From assembly GCA_937916195.1 (NCBI GenBank), contig CALFTO010000038.1, positions 1 to 13,838 of the forward strand: a stretch of 13,838 nt of DNA. Direction: 5' to 3'. The position numbers and the translations under genes are program-made. Below the pieces are notes generated by a model. The model did no database searches, was not told the DNA's origin, and saw only the letters and a program-made list of their open reading frames with translations. This DNA comes from an uncultured Clostridia bacterium (GTDB taxonomy: Bacteria > Bacillota > Clostridia > Oscillospirales > Acutalibacteraceae). Positions 13,256 through 13,838 of the stretch are shown here, in pieces (positions within the stretch are counted from its first letter, which is position 1; every line of letters begins with the position of its first letter).

Positions 13256-13656
13256 GAATCTTTTTGCTGATGATTTTGCTTTATTTGAAGTCTTAATTTT
13301 TCATATTCTTCAGCAACTCTTTGTTCTTCCCGGTCTAATTCCATCATTTCAGTTTCTTCGTCCTGACGAATCTTAATCTGCTTTCGAATCAGTTCTTTAA
13401 TAACGATAGTTCTTTTTCTGCTTGGCAAAGCACGAACAAACGCAATGTTTTCTCTGCCTTTGATAGCAAGTCGAAGATCAAGATAACCGCTTTCTGTTTT
13501 GAACGGTTCATAATCTATAGCGAAAAACACCTGTCTGCCTGTGCGTTCTGATTCGATTACATAGTTGATAAATTTGCCAAAAGATTTAGGTGGCAGAAAA
13601 CTTCGCAGATAAATCAAATCCTCGTCACCTTCTTTTAGAATTAAATGAATATTCAT
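13249..13656 (-). CDS. Unrecognised 135-residue protein with two ribbon-helix-helix/ParR-like units
   Basis: I do not recognise the family. Residues 1-33 (starting MNIHLILKEGDEDLIYLRSF) and 58-92 (LDLRLAIKGRENIAFVRALP then RKRTIVIKELIRKQI) share a pattern: alternating L-x-L strand, K-G-x-E/D, hydrophobic-Arg-Ser/Ala, then a basic helix ending in an I/V-rich segment. This resembles the strand-helix-helix layout of ribbon-helix-helix proteins such as ParR. The tail from about 93 is highly charged, rich in Glu, Arg, Lys and Gln, and probably coiled coil. No signal or membrane segment is present. The start is ATG 13656, 8 nt after AGGAGG; a GTG at 13665 lies in that site. Copies of a 16-bp repeat flank the gene, so DNA binding and self-regulation are plausible but inferred. 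Confidence 0.75.
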   Translation of the reverse strand: MNIHLILKEGDEDLIYLRSFLPPKSFGKFINYVIESERTGRQVFFAIDYEPFKTESGYLDLRLAIKGRENIAFVRALPSRKRTIVIKELIRKQIKIRQDEETEMMELDREEQRVAEEYEKLRLQIKQNHQQKDSY

Positions 13657-13706
13657 CTCGTTCACCTCCTTTTGTGTGAAAAACTTAAAACAAGTTTTAG
13701 GTTCAG

Positions 13707-13722
13707 TTCAAGAAAACATTAA
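13707..13722 (-). repeat. Repeat copy B, leader of the 135-residue gene
   Basis: TTAATGTTTTCTTGAA on the minus strand, one mismatch from copies A and C. It lies about 50 bp before the start codon, just after a GGGAGG and an ATG that opens only a three-codon frame. It would be in the transcript if the promoter at 13772-13800 is used. Confidence 0.6.
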
Positions 13723-13752
13723 CCTCCCGGCTCGGTTATGTATCTTGACATA

Positions 13753-13800
13753 TAAAAATCTAAAAAATGTTATTATCTCATTTCAAGAAAAGATTAACAA
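13753..13800 (-). repeat. Repeat copy C, in the promoter of the 135-residue gene
   Basis: TTAATCTTTTCTTGAAA (13781-13797) on the minus strand, within a 48-bp block that matches copy A at 37 positions. It coincides with promoter elements in either promoter reading given for this region. Confidence 0.7.
13772..13800 (-). promoter_or_regulatory. Candidate promoter of the 135-residue gene
   Basis: On the minus strand TTGTTA (13795-13800), 17 nt, then GATAAT (13772-13777) with TGA before it as an extended -10. The 16-bp repeat lies almost wholly in the spacer. An alternative reading is TTGAAA (13781-13786), 18 nt, TAGATT (13757-13762). Confidence 0.45.
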
Positions 13801-13802
13801 AG

Positions 13803-13837
13803 AAAAAACTGCCGCAAGCAAAATGCTCACAGCAGTT
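13803..13837 (-). terminator. Strong terminator of a gene beyond the right edge
   Basis: On the minus strand AACTGCTGTGAGCA, loop TTT and TGCTTGCGGCAGTT form a 14-bp stem (13807-13837) including three G-U pairs, and run into six T at 13803-13808. It implies a minus-strand gene just outside the window and isolates the 135-residue gene from it. Confidence 0.88.
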
Positions 13838-13838
13838 C

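Larger units (their letters stand above)
11300..13838. mobile_element. Partial Tn916-type integrated element, int/xis end (boundaries not resolved)
   Basis: The order regulator-like gene, xis, int toward the terminus is the layout of Tn916-family conjugative elements, and both recombination proteins match that family. The left boundary should lie between the int stop (11457) and the TagF-GT4 promoter (about 11200); no tRNA or recognisable split gene marks it. The right part continues beyond the window, where a further minus-strand gene is implied by a terminator. Conjugation, relaxase and resistance genes are not in view, so whether this is a complete conjugative element or a remnant is unknown. 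The start given here is arbitrary. Confidence 0.6.

Noticed and set aside
13208..13800. CRISPR array from the three similar repeats
   Set aside because: Only three copies with unequal spacing, one overlapping the end of a gene, and no cas genes.

Overview
The window reads as chromosomal DNA of a low-GC Firmicute of the class Clostridia, carrying the end of an integrated Tn916-type element. Three things support this: a NifS/NifU iron-sulfur system next to an IscR-type Rrf2 regulator, a short clostridial-style MetH with its reactivation domain as a separate protein, and consensus sigma-A promoters with AGGAGG-type ribosome binding sites. The genus cannot be fixed from the sequence.

Left block (1-4927, all minus strand). 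Transcription runs rrf2, then metH activation protein, then metH, with short overlaps or gaps. nifS and nifU follow behind their own consensus promoter. That promoter has an interrupted dyad between its -35 and -10, a plausible operator for the Rrf2 protein. rrf2 has its own promoter, with a repeated TTAGTAGGAATT-type element (read on the plus strand). The block therefore links sulfur mobilisation and Fe-S assembly to B12-dependent methionine synthesis.

Middle block (4894-11200), cell-surface polymer genes. Two tandem, overlapping GtrA-family membrane proteins (minus) are divergent from a large GT2-TagF fusion (plus). The fusion ends in what looks like a decayed, truncated TagD-like cytidylyltransferase domain. 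Facing it is a second large fusion (minus) with the opposite order of parts, TagF then GT4. Two back-to-back terminators separate the convergent pair. Together these suggest assembly of a phosphoglycerol- or phosphopolyol-containing glycan, with GtrA proteins possibly handling lipid-linked sugars. Sampled lines of the GT2-TagF gene are clearly AT-richer (about 30% GC) than nifS or the integrase (about 45-48%).

Right block (about 11300-13838), element end. A Tn916-type tyrosine integrase and its small excisionase (both minus) lie downstream of an unrecognised 135-residue protein. That protein seems to contain two copies of a ribbon-helix-helix/ParR-like unit. Around it are three copies of a 16-bp repeat, one in its own promoter and one before xis. 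A long imperfect hairpin lies in the presumed xis leader, and a perfect 12-bp inverted repeat brackets the int promoter -10. A strong terminator for an upstream gene closes the window. Neither end of the element could be placed.

The least explained parts are the repeat/RHH-like/xis control region and the degenerate TagD-like tail. No CRISPR, rRNA or tRNA was seen.
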